From Bettongia penicillata ogilbyi (lineage: Eukaryota > Chordata > Mammalia > Diprotodontia > Potoroidae): a DNA stretch of 64,000 nt. The notes under the pieces are model-generated. The model had not been told where the DNA came from and made no database searches. It saw nothing but the letters and a program-made list of their open reading frames with translations. Position numbers and translations under genes: made by a program. The DNA is taken from NCBI GenBank assembly GCA_023548195.1, contig JAJHZJ010000399.1:6639100-6703099 (forward strand), read 5' to 3'. Positions 47,481 to 58,708 of this stretch are shown piece by piece (positions within the stretch are counted from its first letter, which is position 1; every line of letters begins with the position of its first letter).

Positions 47481-49160
47481 AACTTAAGCTCACATTAAAT
47501 AGCAGCCGTGGCTGCCATGGAAAGTCCATTTGAATCTTAGACCCCAAGCACTGGATGGGTGGATCTGGGCGAGGGTGGACAGGAATCTCAGAAGTACAGT
47601 AACTGGCTGGAAAAATACCCAGAAAAGGGAAGAAAAATAAGACTATAGAAAGCTATATTGATGGGGTACATATGTTCCAACCTTTCAATTCTGATGACGA
47701 GGAACAATTTTTACCATCAGGGAAAGAGCTAGAGGTTGGGCCCTCTGCATCCCAGACATCCCAGGTGGATGTCCGGTGGGTTCAGGCCATGGAAGAGCTC
47801 AAAAGGGATTTTGAAAATCAAGTTAGACAGGTCGAGGAAAAACTGGGAAAAGAAATGAGAGACATGCAAGAAAAGCATGAAAAATGGGTCAATACCTTGG
47901 TAAAGGAGATGCTGAAGAAAATAATTGGAAAATGGGCTCACTCAATTGGCAAAAGAGGATTAAAAAGCCAATGAGGAGAAGAATGCTTTCAAAAGCAGAA
48001 TTAGCCAAATGGAAAAAGAGGTTCAAAACCTCACTGAAGAAAATAATTCTCTCAAAATTAGAATGAAACAGATGAAGTCTAATGACTTTGTGAGAAATCA
48101 AGAAATCACCAAACAAAACCAAAAGAATGAAAAAAATGGAAGAGAATGTGAAGTATGTCATTGGAAAAACAACTGACCTGGAAAATAGATCTAGGGGAGA
48201 CAATTTAAAAATTATGGGACTACCTGAAAGTCATGATCAAAAAAAGAACCTAGACATCATCTTCCATGAAATTATCGAGGAAAACTGTCCTGATATTGTA
48301 GAACCAGAGGGTAAAATATGTATTGAAATAATCCATCGAGCACCACCTGAAAGAGATCCAAAAAGAGAAAGTCCTAGGAACATTTTGGCCAAATTCCAGA
48401 ATTCCCAGGTCAAGGATAAAATATTGCAAGCAGCTAGGAAGAAACAATTCCAGTATTGTGGATATAAAATCAGGATAACACAAGATCTAGCAGCTTCCAC
48501 ATTAAGGGATCGAATTGCACGGAAGAGAATATTCCAGAAGTCAAAGGAACTAGGACTCAAACCAAGAATCACTTACCCAGCAAAACTGAGTATAATACTT
48601 CAGGGGAAAATATGGTCTTTCAATGAAACAGAGGACTTTCAAGAATTCTTGATGAAGGGACGGAGTCAAGATGGCGGAGTAGAGAGATGCACGTTTGTGA
48701 GCTCCGAACTCACAGCCCACAGAATGAATGTAAAAAGAGATCCTCATAATTTCGGGATCACAGCAAGGTGTGCAAAAACAGAGTAGAAGAGATTTCCGTT
48801 CCAGAGGGCCCTGGAGAGCCGTCCCCAGGGTCCGCCACGCCCCAGAAATCAGACCCCACCCCAGCGCTGCCCTGGCCGCGGCCCAAGAGAAGCTGATCCA
48901 AGCAGGCTTCAGGGACGGAGGCTCCAGCAGCCGGGAAGGTCTCTCCGCCCACAGAAGCTACAGGTCAGGGAGAGACACACTTGGGCTCACCAAGAGGGGA
49001 GCCAGGTCTCTCCGTGACTCGGGCGCCCTCGGGAGGAAGTGGCAGCGGCAGAGGCGGGGACAGGACGTGGCGGAGGCAGAGGCAGGGGTGGCAGCAGAGG
49101 CAGCAGCTGTGGCGGCAGCCCGGGACTCCCCCAGCAGCAGGCCGAATCTTCATTGCTCAA

Positions 49161-49290
49161 AGTCTCTGCATAAACCCTGTGAGGGAGCTGAGCCAGGGAG
49201 ACGGCCCTGCTCCACCCGCTCCATTACTGAAAGTCTCTGCATAAAGCCCCTGAGGGAGCCGAGCCTGGGAGGCAGCCCTGCCCCCACCCA
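49161..49290 (+). repeat. HAL1 5'UTR tandem units, two copies (G)
   Basis: 'Agtctctgcataaa' and 'gggagctgagccagggag' recur at a period of about 71 bp (49,161 and 49,232). Confidence 0.8.
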
Positions 49291-49432
49291 ACCACCAGAA
49301 CTAAAGCACACATTGATTAGCATCGGCGCCTGCCGCGGAAAGCCCATTTGAATCTCACACCCCGAGCACTAGCTGGACGGATCCAGGGGGGGGTGGACAG
49401 GAATCTCAGAAGTCAAGTAACTGGCTGGGAAA

Positions 49433-50535
49433 ATGCCTAGAAAAGGGAAGAAAAATAAGACTATAGAGAATTTTTTCGAACAGATGCAAATGATTCCGAC
49501 TTTCGGATCTGACAACGACGAGGACATATTCTTACCATCAGGGACAGACGTGGAGGCCGGGGCCTCGGTACCCCAGACATACCAGGGGAATATTGGGTGG
49601 GCTCTGGCCTTGGAAGAGCTCAAAAAGGATTTTGAAAGGCAAGTTAGACAGGTGGAGGAAAAACTGGGAAGAGAAATGAGAGAGATGCAAGAAAAGCATG
49701 AAAAACGGGTCAATACCTTGGTAAAGGAGACCCAAAAAAATGCTGAAGAAAACAACACCTTGAAAAATAGGCTCACTCAAGTGGCAAAAGAGGTTCAAAA
49801 AGGCAATGAGGGGAAGAATGCTTTCAAAAGCAGAACTAGCCAAATGGAAAAAGAGGTTCAAAAGCTCACTGAAGAAAATAGTTCTCTCAAAATTAAAATG
49901 GAACAGATGGAGTCTAATGACTTTACGAGAAACCAAGAAATCACCAAACACTACCAAAAGAAAGAAAAAATGAAGAGAATATGAAATATCTCATGGGAAA
50001 TACAGCTGACCTGGAAAATAGATCCAGGAGAGACAATTTAAAAATTATGGGACTACCTGAAAGTCATGATCAAAAAAAGAGCCTAGATATCATCTTCCAT
50101 GAAATTATCGAGGAAAACTGCCCTGACATTCTACAACCGGAGGGCAAAATAAGTATTGAAAGAATCCATCGATCACCACCTGAAAGAGATCCAAAAAGAG
50201 AAACTCCTAGGAACATTGTGGCCAAATTCCAGAACTCCTAGGTCAAGTAGAAAATCTTATAAGCAGCTAGAAAGAAACAATACCAGTATTGTGGAAATAA
50301 AATCAGGATAACTCAAGATCTAGCAGTTTCTACATTAAGGGATCGAAGGGCATGGAATAGGATATTCCAGAAGTCAAAGGAACTAGGACTCAAACCAAGA
50401 ATCACCTACCCAGCTAAACTGAGTATAATGCTTCAGGGGAAAATATGGTCTTTCAATGAAACAGAGGACTTTCAAGCATTCTTGATGAAAAGACCAGAGC
50501 TGAAAAGAAAATTTGACTTTCAAACACAAGAATGA
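49433..50535 (+). pseudogene. HAL1 ORF1 (copy G), near-intact
   Basis: The ATG at 49,433 opens 183 codons: a basic 'MPRKGKKNKTIENFFEQ' start, an acidic 'SDNDEDIFLPS' segment, then a coiled coil from about residue 60. A single missing base at about 49,970 shifts the frame. The frame 49,981-50,241 continues with 'LENRSRRDNLKIMGLPE' and 'ERIHRSPPERD' and ends at a TAG (about 50,239) where other copies read CAG. The C-terminal domain continues in decayed form to TGA at 50,533. Expected intact length is about 367 residues. The N-terminal 'PRKGKK' start distinguishes it from the L1 J and M ORF1. Confidence 0.9.
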
Positions 50536-53500
50536 GAAGAAGCATGAAAAAGTAAACAGCAAAGAGAAGTCTTAAGGGACTTACCAGAAGTGAACTGTTT
50601 ACATTCCTACATGGAAAGACAATATTTATAACTCTTAAAACTTTGCAGTATCTGGGTAGTTGGTGGGTCCATACACACACATGTACACGCATGCATGCAC
50701 ACACACACATACACCCATGCACACACACACAGAGACAGAGAGCACAGATTGAATTGAATAGGATGGGACCATATCTTAAAAGAAATTAAGGTAAATGCTG
50801 AGAGAGAAATGTAGTGGGAGGAAAGAGGGTGAAATGGAATGGGATAATTATATGTCATTTAAGAGGCAAGTAGGAGACATTTTAGTGGAGGGAAAAAGAG
50901 GAGAGCTGAGAAAAAAAAACAAAACAAAAAAACAAGAAGTTTACCCTCATTACATTTGACTAAAGGAAGGAATAAAAGGCACACTCATTTTGGTATGAAA
51001 ACCTATCTTACAGTATAGGAAAGTGGGGGAGAAGGAGATAAGCAAGCAGGGGGATGATGGAAGGGAGGGCAAAGGGAGGAGGGAGCAACTTGAAGTCAAC
51101 ACCTGGGGAGGGACAGGATCAAAAGACAGAAGAGAAACAATGAGGGGCAGTTTAGGATGGAGTGTAATTCAATTAGTCTTACACAACATGACTATCAGGA
51201 AAGTCATTTGCAAAACTACACAGATATGGCCTATATTGAATTGCCTCCCTTCCCAAAAGGAATGGGTGGGGAGGGAGGGATGGGAAGAATTTGGAACTCA
51301 AAGATTTAGGAACAACTGTTTAGTATTGTCGTTGCTACTAGGAAATAAGACATACAGTTAATGGGGAATAAAAAGTCATCTGGCCCTACAGGACAAAAAA
51401 CAAGACGGGGACAATAGACGGGAGGGAAGATAGAAGAGAGGGAAGATTGGTGATAGGGGAAATTAGAATGCTCGGTGTATTGGGGTAGGGGAAGGGGATA
51501 AAAGGGGAGAAAATTTGGAACCCAAAATTTTGTGAAAATGAATGTAAAAAGTTAAATAAATAAATAAATTGGAAAAAAAATGAATTCTTGATGAAAAGAC
51601 CAGAGGTGAAAAGAAAATTTGACTTTCAAACACAAGAATGTGAAGAAGCATGAAAAAGTAAACAGCAAAGGGAAGTAATAAGGGACTTACCAAAAGTGAA
51701 CTGTTTACATTCCCACATGGAAGGACAATATTTGTAACTCTTAAAACTTTTCAGTATCTGGGTAGTTGGTGGGACCATACACACACATACACACATGCAT
51801 GCACATACAGAGACAGAGAGCACAGAGTGAATTGAATAGGATGGGACCATATCTTAAAGAAATTAAGGTAAATGATGAGAAATACATGTAGTGGGAGGAA
51901 AGAGGATGAAATGGAATGGGGTAAATAATATCTCATTGAAGAGGCAAGCAGGAGGTTTTTAGTGGAGGGAAAAAGAGGAGAGCTGAGAAAAAAAAAAAGT
52001 TTACCCTCATCACACTCGACTAAAGGAAGTCATAAAATGCATACTTATTTTGCTATGAAAACCTACCTTACAATACAGGAAAGTAGGGGAGAAGGAGATA
52101 AGCAGGGTATGGGGGATGATGGAAGGAAGGGTAATGGGAGGAGGGAGCAATTTGAAGTCAACCCTCGGGGAGGGACTGGATGAAAAGACAGAATAGAAAC
52201 AATGGGGGGCAGGATAGGATGGAGGGAAATACAGTTAATCTTGTACAACATGACTGTTATCGAAATCATTTGTAAAACTAAACACATAGGGCCTATATTG
52301 AATTGGCTGCCTTCTCAAAGGCAATAGGTGGGGAGGGAGGGATGGGGAGAATTTGGAACTCCAAGTTTTAGGAATAACTGTTTAGTATAGTTCTTCCTAC
52401 TAGGAAATAAGAAATACAGTTAATGGGGAATAGAAAGTCATCTGTTTCTACATGACAAAAGAGAAGATGGGGACAAGAGAAGGGAGGGATGATAGAAGAG
52501 TAAGCAGATTGGTGAGAGGGAAAATTAGAATGCTCAGTTTATTGGTGTGGCGGGAGGTGATCAATATTGTGAAAATGAATGTAAAAAGTTAAATAAATAA
52601 ATTTATATTTACAGAAAAACGAAATTACTTTGCCCAACTTTATGCCCACAAATTCGATAATCTGAATGAGATGGATGAATATTTTTAAAAAATGCAAATT
52701 GCCCAGATTAAGTGAAAACTCAATTGAATACTTAAACAACCCCATCTCAGAAAAAGAAATTGAACAAGCCATCAATGAACTCCCTAGGAAAAAATCTCCA
52801 GGACCAGATGAATTCACAAGAGAATTCTATCTCCTTTAAGGAACAGTTAATTCCAATACTCTATAGACTATTTTTGAAAATTGGGGAAGAAGGAGTCCTC
52901 CCAACTTCTTTCTGTGATACAAATATGATTTTGATACCCAAACCAGGCAGAGACAAAACAGAGAAAGTAAATTATAGACCAATTTCTCTAAAGAATATAG
53001 ATGCAAAAGTTTTCAACAAGGTTTTAGCAAAACGAATACAGCATCTTATCAAGAGAATAATACATTTTCATCAGGTAGGTTTCATACCAGGAATGCAGGG
53101 CTGGTTCAATATTAAAAAAAACTATTAGCATTATTGATCATATCAACAAGAAAACTATCAAAAATCACATGATTATCTCAATAGATGCAGAAAAAGTTTT
53201 CGACAAAATACAACACCCATTCCTATTAAAAACACTGGAGAACATAGGAATAAAGGGAACTTTCCATAAAATAATAAGCAGTATCTGCCTAAAACGTTCA
53301 GCAAGCATTATATGCAATGGGGATAAGCTAGATGTATTTCCAATAAGGACAGGGGTGAAACAAGAATGCCCATTATCCCCACTATTATTCAATATGGTAC
53401 TAGAAAGTTTAGCAGTAGCAATTAGCCAAGATAAAGAAATTGAAAGAATAAAAATAGCCAAAGAAGAAAGTGAGTTATCACTCTTTGCAGATGATATGAT

Positions 53501-55355
53501 GATATACTTAGAGAATCCCAGAGATATAAGTAAAAAACTACTTGAAATAATAAACAACTTTGGCAAAGTTGCAGGTTACAAAATAAACCTACACAAATCT
53601 TCTGCATTCCTATATATTAGCAACAAAGGCCAACACCAAGAGATAGAAAGAGAAATCCCATTTAAAGCTAGAGTAGACACTATAAAATACTTAGGAGTTT
53701 ACTTGCCAAAAGAAACCCAGGGATTATATGAACACAATTACAAGGCACTTTTTGCACAAATAAAGTCAGATTTAAGTAAGTGGAAAAACATCAGTTGTTC
53801 ATGGGTAGGCCGAGCTAATATAATAACAATGACAATTCACCTAAATTAATTTACTTATTTACTGCCATACCAATTAAACTATCAGATAATTATTTTCTAG
53901 AGCTGGATAAAAGAATATCAAAATTAATTTGGAAGAACAAATTGTCCAGAATATCAAAGAGACTAGTGAAAAGAAATGCTTGGCAAAGTGGCCTAGCGCC
54001 TCCAGAACTCAAATTGTATTATAAAGCAGCAATTATCAAAACCACTTGGTATTGGCTAAGAAACTGAGGGGCAGACACATAGAATAGACTTGGCATTCAA
54101 GACACAGTAGGCACGGAATATGGCAACCTCCTGTTTGATAAACACAAAGATCCCAGCTTCTGAGATAAGAACTCTCTGTTCGACAAAAAATTGCTGGGAA
54201 AACTGGTTATCTGTGTGGCGGAAATTAGGCATAGACCCGTACCTGACACCGTACACAAGAATAAAGTCCAAATGGGTACATGATTTAGGTATAAAGACTG
54301 GTAGCACGAATAAACTGGAGAAACAAGGAATAGTTTATTTATCAGATTTATGGAGAGGGGAAGAATTTTTTTCTAAAGAAACAATAGAAAGCATTATGAA
54401 ATGCAAGATGGATAATTTTGATTACTTGAAACTGAAAAGTTTTTGCACAACCAAACCCAATGCAACCAAAATTCGGAGGGATGTAGTAAATTGGGAAAAA
54501 ATTTTTACGGCTAAGCTCAGGGATAAAGGCCTCATTTCTAGAATATATAGAGAACGTACTCAAATATATAACCATACAAGTCATTACCTAATTGATAAAT
54601 GGTCAAAGGACATGAACAGGCAATTTTGAGGGGAAGAAATTAAAGATATCTATAATCATGTGAAAAAGTGTTCTAAATCACTATTTATTAGAGAGATGCA
54701 AATCAAAACAACTCTGAGGTACCACATCACACCTATGAGATTGGCAAACATGACAGAACAAGAAAATGATAAATGCTGGACAGGATGTGGGAGAGTTGGA
54801 ACACTAATTCATTGTTGTTGGAGCTGTAAAATCATCCAGCCATTCTGGGGAACGGTTTGGAGCTATGCCCAAAGGGCTACAAAAATGTGCATACCCTTTG
54901 ACCCAGCAATATCGCTACTAGGACTGTTTCCCCAAGAGATTATAAAAATGAGAAAGGGTCCCATGTGTACAAAAATATTTATAGTAGCACTCTTTTTGGT
55001 AGCCAAGAACTGGAAGTACAGGGGATGCCCATCAATTGGGGAATGACTGAATAAATTATGGTATATGAATGTAAAGGAGTACTATTGCGCCATAAGAAAT
55101 GATGAATAAGAAGATTTCAGGGAGACCTGGAAGGATTTATATGGTCTGATGCTGAGCGAAACGAGCAGAACCAGGAGAACTTTGTGCACAGAAACGACCA
55201 CAGTGTGCAAGAGTTTTTTTCTGGTAGACTTGGAACTTTGTAATAACACAAGAACTTAATGGAAAAAAAAATCCCATTGTCGGTTTTCTAAGGCAAAATG
55301 CCTTCCACACTCAGAGAAAGAAATATGGAAGTCATTCGCTGAATGTAGCAGATCA

Positions 55356-55357
<2 letters not shown>

Positions 55358-55394
<37 letters not shown>
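55358..55394. repeat. (GT)n microsatellite in the L1 J 3'UTR
   Basis: An uninterrupted GT tract of about 37 bases, preceded by 'cagatcatgtt'. Confidence 0.95.
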
Positions 55395-55396
<2 letters not shown>

Positions 55397-57271
55397 TTTA
55401 GTGTATTATGTTTTGATTTGTTATATGATTCCTTCCATTTATTTTAGTATGACTACATAGCATGACTATAGTGAAAATGTGCTCAATAGGAAAATATATG
55501 TAGAACCTATACAGAATTGTATGCTGTCATGGGGAGGGAGGGGGGTAATGGGGGGAAGACGTGTGGGGGATAAAATCTTATTTTTAAGGAAGTGATTGTA
55601 GAACATTAAAAAAAATAAAATAAAAAATTTAAAAATTTAAAAAAAATTAAAAAAACCTTTGAGTCCCAAAGAACCCCACTTCCTCCCCACCTTCCCCACC
55701 AATCTCCACTTATAAGGAAAGCAATTCTATATAGGCTATGTATGTGTGGTTTTGCAAAAGGCTTCCATAATAGTTATGTTGTGTAAGACTAACTAGATTT
55801 CCCTCCACCGTATCTTTCCCCTATTTATGCTATTTTCTCCTCTGAACTTGTCCCTCCAAAAATGTTTACTTCTAATCACCCCCTCCTCGCATTTGCCCTC
55901 CCTTCTATCATCCCCCACCCACCCGACTTAATCCCTTCTCCCCTACTTTCCTGTAGTGCAAGACAGATTTTCATGACAAATTGAGTGTGCATGTTCTTCC
56001 CTCCTTAACCCAAATGTGATGAAAATAAGCTTCTCTGTTTCCTTCTCACCTCCCCATTTTTCCCCTCGTTTGAAAAAGTTTTTCTTGCATCTTCAATGAG
56101 AAAGCTTGCCCCATTCCATTTCTCCCATTCTCCTCTCAATATATTACTCTCTCACCCTTGAATTTTGTTTTATTTTCTAGGTATTGTCCCTTCCTATTAA
56201 ACCCAACCTGTGCCCTCTGTATGTTTGTGTGTGTGTGATCCCTCCAACTACCCAAATACCGAGAAAAATTTCAAGAGTAAAGAGATAATATAATCTTTCC
56301 ATGTTGGAATGTACCCAGTTCAACTTTAGTAAGTTCTTTAGAATTTCTCTTTCCTGTTTACCTTTTCATGCTTCTCTTGACTCTTGTGTTTGAAAGTCGA
56401 ATTTTCTCTTCAGTTCTGGGCTTTTCAACAAGAATGCTTGACAGTCCTCTATTATATTTAATAGCCATTTTTCCTTCGAAGTATTGTACTCAGTTTTGCT
56501 GTGTAAGTGATTCTTGGTTTTAATCCTACCTCTTTTGACTTCTGAAAGATCATATCCCAAGTGCTGGATCCCTTAATTTGGAAGCTACTAGATCTTATGA
56601 TATATTGATTGTATTTCCACAATACTAGCATTGTTGCTTTCTACCTGCTTGCTGTATTTTCTCCTTGACCTGTGAGCACTGTCATGGATATAATATTTCT
56701 AGAAGTTTTCCTTTCAAATCACTTTGAGGAGATGATCAGTGGACTCTTTCAATATTTATTTTACTCGGGGGCAGAGCCAAGATGGCGGAGTAGAAGGACG
56801 CACAATTATGAGCTCCGAGCCCACAACCCATGGAATTGAGGGAAAAAGAGATCCCCATAAATTCTGAATCACGGCAGGGGGTGCATAAACATAGGGGAAG
56901 AGATTTCCGTTCCACTGAGCCCTGGAGAGCTGTCCCTGGGGTCCATTGCGCCCCGGAAAGCAGACCCCACCCCTAGCGCTTCCCTGGCCACGGCCCCAGA
57001 GAAGCTGACCCGAGCAGAGAGGGAAGCTCCGGGGGAAGCTCCGGCAGCCGGGAAAGTCCCTCCACCCACAGAAGCTACAGGTCAGTGAGAAAGAAGGCTG
57101 GGCTAGGGGAGGGGAGCAGAGTGTCTCTGTGACTCGGGCCCCCTTGGGAGGAAGCGGCGGCGGCAGAGCCAGGGCAGGAAGCGGGGGAGGCAGAGGCGTG
57201 GGCGGCGGCTGAGGTGGCAGCGGCCCAGGACTCAGGAATCCCCCAGCAGCAGGTAGGATGTTCAATACTGA

Positions 57272-57480
57272 AGGTCTTTCCAAAGTGAGGGAGCTGAGCC
57301 TGGGAGACGGCCCTGCCCCCACCCCACTCTATTACTGAAGGCCTCTGAATAAAACCCCTGAGGGAGCTGAGCATAGGAGGTGGGCCCCCCACCCCGCCCC
57401 GACCCGCTCCATTCCTGAAAGTCTCTGCAGAAAGCCCCTGAGGGACCAAGCTTGGGAGGCGGCCCTGCCCCCACCCCTGC
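57272..57480 (+). repeat. HAL1 5'UTR tandem units, three copies (I)
   Basis: 'Aggtctttcc', 'aggcctctgaataaaa' and 'agtctctgcagaaagcc' start three imperfect units at 57,272, 57,339 and 57,420. Each is followed by 'gagggagctgagc'-like text and a 'ccctgcccccacc'-like end. Confidence 0.78.
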
Positions 57481-57597
57481 ACCAGAACTATAGCTTGCCG
57501 CAGAAAGCGCATTTGAATCTCAGAGGCCAAGCACTAGCTGGGCGGATCCAGGCGGAGGTGGAAAGGAATCTCAGAAGCCAAGTAACTGGCTGGGAAA

Positions 57598-58708
57598 ATG
57601 CCTAGAAAAGGGAAGAAAAATAAGACTATAGAGAGTTTTTTCCAACAAGTGCAAATGATCCCGAACTTCGGATCTGATGGCGAGGACGAGAACGTATTCT
57701 TGCCCTCAGGGAAAGACGTGGAGGGCGGGGCCTCAGTACCCCCAGACACCCCAGGGGGGTGTTGGGTGGGCTCAGGCCTTGGAAGAGCTTAAAAAGGATT
57801 TTGAAAAGCAAGTTAGACAGGTGGAGGAAAGACTGGGAAGAGAAATGACAAAGATGCAAGAAAAGTATGAAAAACAGGTTAATACCTTGGTAAAGGAGAC
57901 CCAAAAAAAAAATGCTGAGGAAATTAACACGTTGAAAAAGAGGCTCACTCAATTGGCAAAAGAGGTTCAAAAAGCCAATGAGGAGAAGAATGCATTCAAA
58001 AGCAGAATGAGCCAAATGGAAAAAGAGGCTCAAAAGTTCACTGAATTTAATAGTTCTCTCAAAATTAGAATGAAACAGATGGAGTCTAATGACTTTACGA
58101 GAAACCAAGAAATCACAAAACAAAACCAAAAGAATGACAAAATGGAAGAGAATGTGAAATATCTCATTGGAAAAACAACTGACCTGGAAAATAGATCCAG
58201 GAGAGACAATTTAAAAATTATGGGACTACCTGAAAGTCATGATCAAAAAAAGAGCCTAGACATCATCTTGCATGAAATTATCAAGGAAAAGTGCCCTGAC
58301 ATTCTAGAAGCAGAGGGCAAAATAAGTATTGAAAGAATCCATCGATCTCCACCTGAAAGATATCCAAAAAGAGAAACTCCAAGGAACATTGTGGCCAAAT
58401 TCTAGAACTCCCAGCTCAAGGAAAAAATCTTGCAAGCAGCTAGAAAGAAACAATTCCAGTACTGTGGAAACCCAATCAGGATAACCCAAGATCTAGCAGC
58501 TTCTACATTAAGGGATCGAAGGGCGTGGAATAGGATATTCTAGAAGACAAAGGAACTAGGACTCAAACCAAGAATCACCTACCCAGCTAAACTGAGTATA
58601 ATACTTCAAGGGAAAATATGGTCTTTCAATGAAACAGAGGACTTTCAAGCATTCTTAATGAAAAGACCAGAGCTGAAAAGAAAATTTGACTTTCAAACAC
58701 AAGAATGA
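57598..58708 (+). pseudogene. HAL1 ORF1 (copy I), near-intact
   Basis: The ATG at 57,598 gives 'MPRKGKKNKTIESFFQQ' and an acidic 'SDGEDENVFLPS' segment. A length change in the C/G-rich stretch near 57,740-57,765 shifts the frame into 57,677-58,405. That frame carries the coiled coil (repeated 'VQKANEEKNAFKSRMSQMEKE'-type heptads), the RRM start 'LENRSRRDNLKIMGLPE' and 'ERIHRSPPERYPKRE'. It stops at TAG (58,403) where the consensus of copies has CAG. The C-terminal domain continues to TGA at 58,706. Two lesions separate it from an intact frame. Confidence 0.9.

Larger units (their letters stand above)
48657..51581 (+). mobile_element. HAL1-type element G, youngest layer of the nest
   Basis: It inserted in ORF1 of HAL1 F with an exact 14-bp TSD, gaattcttgatgaa, at 48,643-48,656 and 51,582-51,595. 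It starts 'gggacggagtcaagatggc' and ends 'gttaaataaataaataaatt' plus an A run. 5'UTR with two tandem units, ORF1 49,433-50,535, CA tract 50,673-50,731, purine-rich 3'UTR; no ORF2. Length 2.9 kb. Confidence 0.95.
47615..51653 (+). pseudogene. HAL1 ORF1 (copy F), split by HAL1 G
   Basis: The start codon position reads ATA (47,615) and not ATG, followed by 'PRKGKKNKT'-like text. Open pieces are 47,672-47,974 (acidic N-terminal segment and start of coiled coil) and 48,127-48,656 onwards (RRM start 'LENRSRGDNLKIMGLPE', then the C-terminal domain 'KLSIILQGKIWSFNETEDF'). A deletion near 47,911 shortens the coiled coil and shifts the frame. G inserted close to the end; the last codons are at 51,596-51,653, with a changed stop (TGA at 51,651). 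Confidence 0.87.
46833..52620 (+). mobile_element. HAL1-type element F, containing HAL1 G
   Basis: It inserted in ORF2 of L1 J with an exact 12-bp TSD, gaaattactttg, at 46,821-46,832 and 52,621-52,632. Segments 46,833-48,656 and 51,596-52,620 sum to about 2.85 kb. The 5'UTR carries GGCAGA-rich text and two tandem units of about 72 bp. ORF1 is split by G. The 3'UTR has a CA tract (51,778-51,805) and purine-rich text and ends 'gttaaataaataaatttat'. There is no ORF2. Confidence 0.94.
45617..55046 (+). pseudogene. L1 ORF2 (element J), split by HAL1 F
   Basis: Segments 45,617-46,832 and 52,633-55,046, together about 1,210 codons, near the usual 1,250-1,300 of L1 ORF2. Endonuclease: 'NVNGMNSPIKRRR' near 45,650, 'FFSAVHGTFTKIDHVLGH' and 'SDHNAIK' (46,142-46,336). 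Reverse transcriptase: '[12 protein letters not shown]' (52,760-53,128) and the open piece 53,169-53,849 with 'ISIDAEKVFDKIQ', 'GVKQECPLSPLLFN' and the active site FADD at 53,484-53,495. The C-terminal cysteine-rich 'CWTGCGRVGTLIHCCWSC' lies near 54,775. Stops occur at 45,692-45,697 and elsewhere. It would have mobilised L1 and HAL1 RNA. Confidence 0.9.
43011..55656 (+). mobile_element. Full-length L1 element J, containing HAL1 F
   Basis: Plus-strand L1 with 5' end 'caggaaccaagatggcagag' and an A/T-rich 3' tail at about 55,600-55,656. It is flanked by ctttgagt at 43,002-43,009 and 55,657-55,664. Removing HAL1 F (46,833-52,632) leaves about 6.85 kb: 5'UTR 43,011-43,967, ORF1 43,968-45,043, ORF2 45,617-55,046, and a 3'UTR with a (GT)n tract at 55,358-55,394. 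A second L1-type 5' end, 'ccaggagccaggatggcgga', lies inside the 5'UTR at 43,406. Confidence 0.9.

Noticed and set aside
53165..53566. 133-codon minus-strand frame
   Set aside because: Shadow of the reverse-transcriptase frame of L1 J on the plus strand.
56756..57322. 188-codon Pro/Ala-rich minus-strand frame
   Set aside because: It lies in the GC-rich HAL1 I 5'UTR and crosses the element's end into element O; treated only as part of the antisense-frame observation.
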